Under the pieces are notes generated by a model. It saw nothing but the letters and a program-made list of their open reading frames with translations, did not search any database and was not told the DNA's origin. From the NCBI GenBank assembly GCA_973895155.1, contig OZ316897.1, positions 10,354,001 to 10,418,000 of the forward strand: a stretch of DNA of 64,000 bases, read 5' to 3'. A program made the position numbers and the translations under genes. The DNA comes from Marsupella aquatica (Eukaryota; Marchantiophyta). This document shows, piece by piece, positions 54,244 to 64,000 of the stretch. Within the stretch, counting starts at the first letter, position 1; each line of letters opens with the position of its first letter.

Positions 54244-57200
54244 TTATGAGTATTCAACATTTAACTGATACAACCATCTTCTAAACCAAAGAGAAGTCCA
54301 AGAGACAGGCTCCTTACAATATAACCAATCCTTGAAGTGGGCATGAATTGCAGTACTAAGATCACGCTTCCTGCTCTCCTCCAATGCAACACCTTTGAGG
54401 GTCTGCTTCAAGCTCTCTACTGCCTTTGCCTGCACAAATTGAAGGTTAGAAAGACTTCTACCCAATAAAAGCGACTTCCTGCGGTGATAAGCGTGAATAC
54501 TTACAATCGACCAGATAAGAAGAGAACTACCAGTGAGCTCCTTGACATATCAGACTATCCTAACAATGCTGATCCGCTCATTTACCAAAATTATTCAACA
54601 TTCGCAAAGGTGACAAGTCATGGTTTTCTTGAAAACCCACAAGACCAGTCGATGAAACAGGGTAAAGCCTACACAGAAGACACCTCAAATGCAATCCTCA
54701 ACCTCAGAGCTTCGGGCACCAACTTACTCCTACGTCACCTACATCCTCTTGACTGTTGAAAACCACCCCTAATACGAAATAACTGAAAGTTACCCTGTGC
54801 TGTTGAGCAAGTAGATAGGCCTTCGGCAAAACGAACGGATTAGCCTGCGTTACAGGCTCCTGCTCACCGTCCACTTCGCCCCACTTTGGAACCTGCAGTC
54901 GCACCCAGTTTTTCTTTAAATTCTTATCACTCTATGGCAAGCATCAGTCCTAGCTCTACTATCACACGCACAGATAGCTATCAGCTAAACATAACGGCTT
55001 GGCGGAGCTTCTCATCTGTCAAGTTACATGTTCTCACAGAAAAGTTCTCATCTGTCGAGTTACGTGTTCTCACGAAACAGTTCTAATGAGAAATGACAAT
55101 TAACAGCGTTCAGCTCACTGCTGTACCTAACCAAGATAAGTCCAAAATGCTTACTGAAAAGTTGGTAAATCGTTCAGGCTGAAGAACAGCTGCTCCCTCA
55201 GCTTGTGCATCAGCAATACCAGCTGAATGTGAAATAGAATCATGAGGGTCTACGATACCCAAAGGCAGAAGCTGATCCCATCTATTGATTGTTAAATCGA
55301 CTCCAACCTTTCCTAGGTCTGCTTCCAATTTGGGATAGAATGTGTTGTATGGTGCAACCTGAGTACACAAAGCGAGGAAGTCCATTGAGGGAAACAACAA
55401 CGTCCCCAACATTAGGCCCCACCCGTCCATTTGGGTATGACGGGACAGGCCAGTATTCTACGTGGAGTTTCATCCCTGCTTCAAGACTAGGCTCCCTTTC
55501 CGATAGAGCCAACGTTCAGATAGCTTCAATGCAGAAAAACGCCAGTCGAAAAGAGTAGATTATATATCACATCAGACCGTGATCTTCAAATCTTATGACA
55601 TAATGCAGACCAAAGGCTCTGAACAGCTCATAAGCAACTTTTGAAGTGAGACCCGAATATACCTGTAAATTGTGATTGTCACCAAGAACTAGTGGTCGAT
55701 GATTCACACCTAGATTGAACAAACACTCCCTACAGTTGGCAATACAAATGCGTGCACAGGGAACAATTATTTGTACCCTTTCACAATGCTCCACTCTTAC
55801 TGCCTGGGACAACACCAACCATAACAGATAATGAGCCTGGATATTTCAGTAGGGCCATCACAACATTATCCTCTTACTCCTGCAACTTGACGACGTAAAT
55901 AAACATGGACCCCATGTTGAGCTAAAATATTTGACCTAAACTACTGGCAATGTTCAAGTGCCACTGACAGCTCAATAGAACCACAACCGTCCTCAGTTGA
56001 AAGAATGTCTTGTGACCACAAGGTTACAATTGCTTCGTAAACGCACCTTACCAACAGCCCCAAGTACTACAATGGAATCAGAGCATCCGTACACTGATGC
56101 ATATTTCATCGACCCCAATACGTAGACCACTGAATCATGGCACTGGGTAACCTGGCAGAAATGATCCAAGGGGTACAAGTTAGGTTCGACAGCAAGTGTA
56201 AAACATTGACTCGCATAAGCATTACTGTGTGGTATGCAACTACCATACCTAGAAAATAGAAAACGTCTTTGATGCACAAAGGTCCTTCACACGAGACGTC
56301 GACATGACAATCCAATCTAAAAATATTCACCTTCACTGAACCGCCTTTAATGTCAGCTTCACTTTTCACTACTGAAGCTCTGGTTATTCCATCCACAAAA
56401 GTTATTCCGTCAGGTCGCCAGTCTCTAGGTAGCTGTGCGAGCCCATTTGATATTGTCCCGCTAGGTTGGCCACCATAGGGCGAAGCATCCGGCATAGGTA
56501 CATCTGCCTCAGACTCCTCGCTTTCTGCAGGGCCATTCTCCTTTGTTGCTGACTTCAAGGTAGAGCGTTCCGAAGAGGAACATAGGTGTTCAGACATCCA
56601 GTCGAGTACTTGAGGTAACGGGACGGGTACGGCTGGCATAGCTGGATCAGAATTCGCAAAAAAAGGCGTGGCTTGATTTAAAGGCAGCAATTCCGTGGTC
56701 GCATCCCTAGCTCGGAGTAGAAACGCAAGATGCTGAAATTTTTCAAGAGTAATCACCTGATAATCCACTCCAACCATATTTAATGCCATTAGTGAGCCTA
56801 CGGATTGCATCCTTTGTTGACAAGTATTGTATCTAACTCTCACTGGGACCAATAAACACAACACATTCCTGGACCGAATTTGTCCACTCTGTGAACTCGT
56901 TGTTTACTCACGATCATCACACTTACAAATAAAGGTAACCCGGGTAAAACACAAAGCACAACTGGCTTTCTCTAAGGCGTAAGTGCATCAATGAAAATTC
57001 TAAAAGCCTTCATTCACCATACGTGTTGGATTCTTCTTTCATTCTTGCACTAATAACGACCAGATTCCCCCTAATAGGAGAGAGGGAGAATTGACCAACT
57101 CCAAGACGTTACCACAAGCCACGTTTCTATACTTATCACCACGGAAATCATGAATTGCACGGAAGTCCTCTCGCACAAAACTTAACCTGCGCGAAAACTA

Positions 57201-58446
57201 AGAGGTGGAAACCTAATTGCCCATGAAAGGATAATCAATGTGAGTGCTTATTCAAAACTGGAGCACAATGTCGCCCTCTGATGCAAATCTTAACCGATAA
57301 GGATTTCTGGAACAGTACCAGTAAGTCAAACTTCAAGCTCAAAATTAGCATGCACAACCCGTACCTTTGCGTCGTCATCGTCTTCCTCTGTAGACGGTGC
57401 ATCCTCTGTAGACTGTGCCAATAGGGACAATATAGAAGGTAAATGCTTCTGAATGAATGCCAATTGATGGGCCTCTTCTTCTGCTTGGCATGGTAAAGAA
57501 CGTCGTGAAGCCCTAGCCTGCAAAATGCGGAATAACTGAGAAGACCTTCACCTCCGAAATAATACAGGGATGATAGGAGGCAGCCAACTTAAGGATAAGA
57601 AAATATGGCGGAACGTGAAAATTCGCTTTTTCATCTATATGGTCCATGGGATTCTACATCCAGACTGGTAAAAGCCTTGGAAAACCACATCATACCCTTT
57701 CAGAAACAAAAACAACGATCCTACTGATGAGTACGTGAGGCCACAAAAACGCGAAGGATCCACAAAGAGTAATCACTCACAAATTTTGTGAAAAGACAGG
57801 ATAGTAACCCTGATAGTCAAATATAGCACATTCTCCACACCATGAAGAGAAAAGATGGATGTGAAAATCCGGGCTCGTATATCAGAGCAAAAGAAAGAGG
57901 CGAGCTAACCTGTAGCAGAGAGGTAGGCGATAGAAATCCATCAAAAACGGAAGGCGTCGGCCACACGTCTGCTACAGCAGCAGCGTCCTTGTGCGGACGC
58001 GGAAGAACCCTTTTGTAAGTCTGAATGTAGACGAAAAGAACGACGTCGTCAATATCTGCATCTAGGGACTCGACGTCCGCGGCAGGCTTCCGGGCAAGAG
58101 GGTCGACGTCCGCTCCTTCATCGGGTAGCACAGATGCTAATGTGTCCAGAACAAGACGGGCATGAGCCTCCGGTAAACCTAGACTTGCGGCAATGCCTGT
58201 GGAGTTCACACGATTCTTACTAAATTTTGCCTGGTATCCACCATCGTCGGGTCCAGTACTGTCATCTGTCGCAATAGGAACGGGTAGGGCCTGTTCCAAC
58301 AACTTGCCTCGCAGTGTTTTGAATGCTGGAACCCCTTCGTTGATTATCAGGTTGGACAGAGGAAGGAGACCGTACTCGAACGGTTCTCGGCGAACGTGGA
58401 GCCATGGCGGCTCCAAAGATGCTGCTGAGGTTGTCTCAGCACTCAT
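54244..58446 (-). CDS. TBCCD1: TBCC domain-containing protein 1 (TBCCD1) homologue, eight exons
   Basis: Minus-strand exons are 58446-57910, 57517-57365, 56756-56331, 56151-56047, 55803-55663, 55358-55155, 54892-54794 and 54429-54244. All borders are GT-AG and all introns are phase 0, giving 616 residues. The N-terminus has VRREPFEYGLLPLSNLI and, later, VYIQTYKRVLPRPHKDAAAV, as in plant TBCCD1. Exon 2 gives EEEAHQLAFIQKHLPSILSL. Exon 3 is a longer linker. The TBCC/C-CAP beta-helix region is spread over exons 3-6: CHDSVVYVLGSMKYASVYGC, VRVEHCERVQIIV, CIANCRECLFNLG and VLGDNHNLQ, then APYNTFYP. The end has ESRKRDLSTAIHAHFKDWLY. TBCCD1 is related to tubulin cofactor C and RP2. In animals it is linked to centrosome and Golgi positioning; its plant role is less clear. 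The gene looks intact, with the start at the first in-frame ATG. Confidence 0.93.
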
Positions 58447-59039
58447 GTTTTATATTTCACGCCTTACAAATCCTCATCCACTGCTTGTCCAGTGCGACCT
58501 GCTTGATTTTTGCCAAATTACTCCAAAAGCACTGCGGCCACAGCGTTTCCCTACAAATGAGACTGGGCTCCACTATAGAGCAGTGTCGGAACGTGCACAG
58601 GCCACCTAATAATGGGCAGAATACCTTCTTCGATTCAGATGCAGAATTTGTGACGCCATCAGCATCATCAGCTCAGCGCTGTTCTCTCACGAATAACTAT
58701 CGGCAACAATGCACCTACTCTTTAGATTCACGGGTAAGAATCGTATAGGCCATGTTCCTGAGCTTACGGCGGCCATGTATTAGGATCGCTTCTGGGCACA
58801 AGAAGCAAGGCCATCGTTGTACGTCGTCATGCACATTCAAAGAATACGATAAAGGGAAACAGCTGGTCACTCGATGCTACTAAAACCTAGCAACGATGAT
58901 CTCCACCATAAACGGAGCCCTTGCCACTCCCTCACTCACAAACTCCTGCAACGGAGTATCTATAACAAACTACACTAGGGTAAAGAAAACACTTCAAACC
59001 AACTCGTCTTCGTCAGCCTGCACGCTCCAGCACAAAATA

Positions 59040-59417
59040 ATCACAGCCTCGATCCTTGCCTCCTCCTCCTCCTCCACCACCGGCTATACTCAAACCACCC
59101 TCAAATGACCGCAATTTTCCGCACCCGACCTCATTGCCGCGTCCTCTTCCGAGATTAGCAAAATCCGACACCAATCCCGCACGCCCGGCTCTCTCTCTTT
59201 CAGCTCTTCGACTCCGTGACTCCTTCTTTTCTCGCCTCTTTCTTCTACTGTCTACTCAGCTTGTCACAATTCCTAAGCTCCTCCTCTTCCTCCTCTTCCT
59301 CCTCCCTTTTCCTCCTTCCGTCCGCTCTGCAGACGTCTCCGAGCTCGATCGCTCGCTGGCTCTTCCTTCCTCGCGTTTGCGTTCCTTCTCTTCCCTTCCC
59401 TCCCTCCCCTCTCTTCG
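59040..59417 (+). other. Pyrimidine-rich tract ending at a donor-like site
   Basis: Plus-strand sequence is rich in CTT/CCTCC, like many plant 5' leaders, and ends CTCTTCG followed by GTAAGTTG, a strong donor-type sequence at 59418. It could be a non-coding first exon of a gene divergent from TBCCD1. Only composition and the donor support this. Confidence 0.3.
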
Positions 59418-59733
59418 GTAAGTTGTTTCGGTGTCGTCCGCCCTAACAAAGGCTGTAAGGCCACGACGGAAGACGAAAGGTATACATGAGGTGCTGAGGC
59501 AGCTTACACCCTTACCACTACAATAGTAGTAGTAGTAACAGTAGTAGCAGTAGACGAGTGGCAGTGGCGATCGAGCTCGCTCTACCCGAGCGACCGAGCG
59601 ACCGACCGAGCGACTGCACCCACTATTGGCAAACGCGCGGTATCACCAAAGCAGACGACGCGGCAGCACTCCCTCCGCGTCGCGTGGTTTGCGGGATGGC
59701 CGCCAGCATCGAATGACGCCCCGCGGATAATTA

Positions 59734-60187
59734 CCATAACGCTTTTTAATTATACTTTTTCGTAGCGTTTTGCCCAATTATGGACTGGCCTGCTAGCGGG
59801 CGCGTGACCAGAGAGTTTGTGGTCACAGAGAACAGTATCCATTCCTGTTTTGACAAATACTTCTTCATACAATTTTGTTGACCATAACGCTCATTAGTTA
59901 TGCTTTTTCATAACGTTCTTCCAATTATGGTATGGCCTGCTAACCAGACCAGGCCTGTCGTGACCAGAAATTTTGTGTCACAAGACGAGTATCAATTTCT
60001 GTTTTGACAATACTTCGTCATACATTTTGTTTATCATAATGTTGTTTAATTATGCTTCATATTAAATATTTTTTCCCAATTATGTTAAAGGGCAGCTAAC
60101 GGGCTCAGGCCCGTGACCAGAAAGTTCGTAGTCACAAGAAGAGTATCCATTCCTGTTTTGACAATACTTCATCCATTTTTGCTGACA
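59734..60187 (+). repeat. Three tandem units of about 150 bp
   Basis: Units start at about 59734, 59882 and 60034. Each has the order CCATAACG, AATTATG, GGCCTGCTAnC, CGTGACCAGA, GTATCCATTCCTGTTTTGAC and AATACTTC. Divergence between units is roughly 20% by eye, so the array is old. Confidence 0.85.
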
Positions 60188-60245
60188 ATACAGTCAAACT
60201 ATGGTCTGAGCCCACCTTTGGGCCCCATCACAATAATTGATGGGA

Positions 60246-60336
60246 TCTCTATCCCAACCTTTGAACTTGGAGAACCTCTATCCAAACCTTTGAACTGGGA
60301 GACCCTTTATCCAAACCTTTGAACTTTGGAAAACCT
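60246..60336 (+). repeat. Three tandem 30-base units
   Basis: Variants of TATCCAAACCTTTGAACTTG followed by GGAGAACC occur three times with small differences. Confidence 0.85.
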
Positions 60337-62263
60337 CGAAATGTTGTGTATAATTGAATGGAAGTCAAGTGCTTCTTGTTAGTCAAAGTTCATGAAATGT
60401 GTGTTTAGGGCCAGCTTGTATGTAACCAGCGCTCAACAATTTGTGACCTTTGCACTAGCAACATGATCTGCTTCCCTATTAAGTATGATGTGTGCAAGTG
60501 TCTTGGTTCCCTGCTTTGTCATGTTACCCCACTACATATTATACAGGGGCACAATGCAGGGAATTGTTTTATTCTAATTTCAAAGGTAGAGACCTCAAGG
60601 GCCAGAAAGTTTCTGGTCCTTGCCCTTGAAAACCACTATTATTGCCGTCAAGCATTAAACACTTGCTCAACAGGCATATCATTAAAGGATGTTCTTAATT
60701 GAACGTTTTCATGTTGTTTATTGTTTAGTAAGTTTACACTATCTTCAGTGTTTTAAATCTTGCATTTCTGGGAAAGTGTAGAGCGATGACATTGTGCCAA
60801 GGAGGACCATGTGCTCCTTTTCATGCCATGCTAAACTGGGAGAGGTACAAGCAATTATCAAAGACCCCTTAAAAAGCCAACGAGCACATTACATGTCATG
60901 CATGTAAGGATGGGGCCACATTAAAGCATGAATGCATACGTATGTAGGATAGCATGGTACAATAGCAGGTGGAGCCCCACGAGTGAGAGAGGTAGCACAT
61001 GACATGGGCATAAGTAGTTAAAAGTAATCCAGCCAAGTCAAGGTTGAGGAGGGCCAAGCAGGACGGTATCAAGATCAAAATAATTTAGAGTATCGGTAAA
61101 AATTGAAACAGAGTCAAACTCTCCAGAGGTAGCTTGGTCAGTGATTGTACTCTTGGTTTGGGTGCATTACTTTTTCTTTTTGGTTAGAACAACCTGAAGG
61201 GAATTCCTCCATTATGAATAATAAACCAACAAAAACTACACGGGTGATTCTAAACCAAGGAAAAAAAATGCTCAGAAACATTAAAATAAGTTGCAGAGTG
61301 AGAATGGGCAAAACAAAGAAAAACACCCTGGCTCACACAAAAAATAAATATGATATGTAATAATAAAAAGTAAAACATTAAGGCGATTATAGAAACTTGT
61401 GTACCCATGCACACCATTAAATTTTCTTGCCTTCAGAGTGTAATTCCCTCCATCATTTTGGAGAGGAATAAAAAGTGTAATTGTCATTCAGCTTGGATGG
61501 AGATCCGTCCCAGCCAAGCTTAGGGGAAGGGACCCAAAACCCAAGCTCGGATGGAGATCCATCCCATCCAAGCTTGAGACGGTTGGAATATACATTGTAG
61601 GTTACTGACTTTGGTGCTTGTAGCTTTACTCTAAAAAAGGAAAACATGGTAAGTTACTCTAAGGCCTTGGACAACAAACACCTGGACTTACTCAAAGCAA
61701 TTGATAAATATCTACCATAGTTCAGATTCTGACACATGGCATGATCTCAACCATTGCTTGTGTTAGGCAGCTTTGGTGTACTCTCAAGGCTGTTCGTGAT
61801 GAAATAACCTTGGAAGGCAATGAACTCTGATTAGCTTTTTTGTTTGTTTGTCATTTGAGTATCATAATTGTTTTGTGGGGCCCTTTCTTGACCCTTGTCT
61901 GGGCATTTTGGTGGGCAGGACCACGGCTACCTCTGGAGATGCTCTTAGGGTAAGGGTGCCTTTACAAGAAGTTGGGGCCCAATTGCTTATTTTAATTCAC
62001 TTTTAACATTAAATCTGGATAAGAAAATGAGTGAAGACGGTTGGAATCAACTTTATAAAAACGCTAGGGCCCATTTAGATATGGTATCAACTGATTCTCC
62101 TTGACAAGCACTGAACCCAAGTAAATGCTTATGTGAAATATTTATTTTGTCTAGAATTTTAGGGAATTTAGGGCACCTCCAGAGGTGGTCCAAACAATTA
62201 TAAGTTTAGGCTCCTTAAAAACTGAGTTTCCCACTTCTTGTAAATCTACCCTGCCTAAGTGCA

Positions 62264-62607
62264 TGTTAGATATTGTTCTAGTCTTGTGACTCATGAGCTA
62301 ACCATAGTTAGTTTAACTCAGGTTAGGATTTAGCTAATGTTAGCGAAAGTGCTGTTGTGTATATAGTCAGGGCTGATGCCAGACCCTGGTGAAACTTAGG
62401 CTCATTGTTATAGAGCTAGTTGAGAGATAGAGAGAGCTTGTGCTGTGGATGTTTGGTATGGCCGATCGACCTAGAGTGCAGTAAAGTTCTTGTGTGTTCC
62501 CATGGACGTAGCCTCATGTGGAGATGAACCACGTATCTCTCTATGTCGACTATTGTGCGTTGGATGATTCATGGACTTGCCGTTACGAATGTCGTCTATG
62601 TTCAACA
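62264..62607 (+). mobile_element. Solo LTR related to the copia element
   Basis: The segment starts TGTTAGATATTG and ends CTATGTTCAACA. From 62397 onward it aligns with the last 215 bases of the copia LTR (shared phrases GGCTCATTGTTAT, GTGTGTTCCC, GTCGACTATTGTGCGTTGGA). The flanking 5-bp duplicates are GTGCA at 62259-62263 and GTGCA at 62608-62612. No internal region is present, so it is a solo LTR left by recombination. It lacks most of the 17-base repeat array of the intact element. Confidence 0.88.
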
Positions 62608-64000
62608 GTGCAGGCTCTCAGGAAGACACTCCAAACGGACACTTGTCCAAGCTATGCACTATGTCATAATTGCATGCATGGATATCATGTATGAACTTCT
62701 CAATATGTGTATGTTGCACTTTCCAATAAGTGAATTTGAAATTGCTCCTCCACTTTTGCAAGTGTTTTGTCATGTCATATGCATCGGACAATGCATTTTT
62801 GGGTACATAAAAAGGCTCTAATAGTAGAGGATTACAAAACCAACCTGTACTATAGTTACCCATAGAATGCACTTATATACGGTTATGCACTTGTAGACTG
62901 TAGTAGTGTTCACAAAACTTCTTGGCCGCACACGCGAAACATAAACTTGGAAAAGCGATGATTCCACGTGTCACAATGAGCTTGCGTGTGCATTTATGAA
63001 GTGGAGGGTTCAATGTTCAAGCCTAATAAGTAAAACCCTTTTTACCGTGCTATCGTTGTAAATGATCCTCGCACCAAACGCCCTGCTCCTTGATGCTCGT
63101 CCAGCTTCTCGATCACTCGCTCCCTTCCTTCCATTCTTCCTGGCTGACTTCCCCTACCACCAAAGCCACATTTTCCTTCCTCATTATTGCGCCTGTACCT
63201 ACTGTACTTCTTCTCGTCGTCCGATGAGGTCGCCTCCCCAGCATTGAGCTCTTTCTTGTCTTCCAAATGCTGGCAGAGAACCTCATTTCTGGCACAGAAG
63301 AACGAGACCCAAACGTTGAGCAGCTGTTTGTCTATCACCCATCTCAAAAGGTTTCACTCGCTTGTTAATTAAGCAACGATCATCGTCAGGATCAGCACGG
63401 AATGCCATCATTCAGGATACTTGAACTTGAACGAATGAGACACTTTGTCTCTTTCCACTCAGAGGTTTGTTTGACTTGACTTGAGTTGGTGGGTCGGTGG
63501 CTTGGTTGCAGTGGCAACCAATCTGGGGAATCCCAGTGCACATTGAGGAAGAAGAGGTGCCAAGGAGTAAGGGCACATCATACAACAATTCTTGTTGTGA
63601 TGAGGAGAATTGGAAGGGCGACTCGGATATTGTCAAATTCTCAATGAAGAGGGACAGCGATGGGGTTCTCAGGAAGTCTAGAGCGCAGTCTGCGTGCAGA
63701 CCTGTCGGAGCGAGTTCTGCTTTTGCATGGGCTGTCCGGCTGGCCCTCCCCCCATGGATCCTACGCTCTCTGCGAGGTGAGGCTTTCATAGTTCTGTGGT
63801 CGACCCTTTAGCTCTGAGTTTCCAGCAATGAATACCGGATCAATTTTGATTTCATTGTTGATATAGGTGGCCAATGAGTTGAAGTATGGGCTGTGAAATT
63901 CCTTGTCTCCGAGGGTTTTCGGGTCCTGTGTGTACAAATAATGAAATGAAAATCCGTATAAATACACTTGTATAATGTTACGGTTGCCTTTCTACGTTGA

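Larger units (their letters stand above)
58447..64000. other. Intergenic region, no gene recognised
   Basis: This begins with the TBCCD1 promoter. A pyrimidine-rich tract, two tandem repeats and a solo LTR are listed separately. Frames near 63000-63800 have no motif I can name. If a gene starts downstream of 59400 on the plus strand, its coding exons are not evident here. Confidence 0.45.

Noticed and set aside
61948-62257. Possible inverted-repeat element (TTTACAAGAAGTTGGG and its near reverse complement)
   Set aside because: The match is about 20-30 bases with gaps, and no target duplication is visible; too weak to call.
63497-63811. 104-codon plus-strand frame near the right end
   Set aside because: No recognisable motif; a partial exon cannot be excluded but is not supported.

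Overview
The window is nuclear DNA of a green plant (streptophyte). It carries a nuclear psaF gene whose product has a two-part chloroplast/thylakoid-lumen targeting sequence. It also carries plant-type intron-split genes with GT-AG introns (a TBCC-domain TBCCD1 homologue, a GT29 sialyltransferase-like gene, a deoxyribonucleoside kinase) and Ty1/copia and Ty3/gypsy LTR retrotransposons. I favour a bryophyte or another seedless plant, partly from the general look of the genes and partly because DNA methyltransferases inside retrotransposons have been reported from charophyte algae. That placement is inference.

Layout. 1-3652: no gene recognised. 3653-7376 (+): four-exon gene for a secreted protein of a conserved plant family of unknown function. 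11361-14956 (+): five-exon deoxyribonucleoside kinase with an N-terminal organelle-type leader and a helix-hairpin-helix module. 16903-33470: a Ty3/gypsy element of about 10 kb, split by a complete 6.57-kb Ty1/copia element (24928-31495, target duplication GTTAA). 34085-37106 (-): GT29 sialyltransferase-like gene whose first exon junction I could not resolve. 37703-43493: three copies of a 220-bp Mutator-like MITE. 44873-45622 (+): intronless psaF. About 45975-46250 (-): a broken lipocalin-like fragment. 54244-58446 (-): eight-exon TBCCD1 gene. 59734-60187: a 150-bp tandem repeat. 62264-62607: a solo LTR related to the copia element. The rest is AT-rich intergenic DNA with many short tandem duplications.

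The most interesting object is the Ty3/gypsy element. One reading frame runs gag (two CCHC knuckles), aspartic protease, C5-cytosine DNA methyltransferase of Dnmt3/DRM-like character, reverse transcriptase, RNase H, integrase and a C-terminal PHD finger. So one mobile element carries both a writer of DNA methylation and a likely chromatin reader. In this copy the frame is broken by three TAG codons and one TAA, all explicable by C-to-T change on the coding strand, and then by the copia insertion. The copia LTRs appear identical over 457 bp, so it landed recently. The gypsy terminal repeats differ by about 1.4%, so that insertion is older. The ends of the gypsy element are also unusual: a 176-bp segment lies on both sides of the 3' terminal repeat and is absent from the 5' one.

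The host genes look unrelated to each other (photosynthesis, nucleotide salvage, Golgi glycosylation, cytoskeleton/centrosome-type function), as expected for plant nuclear DNA.
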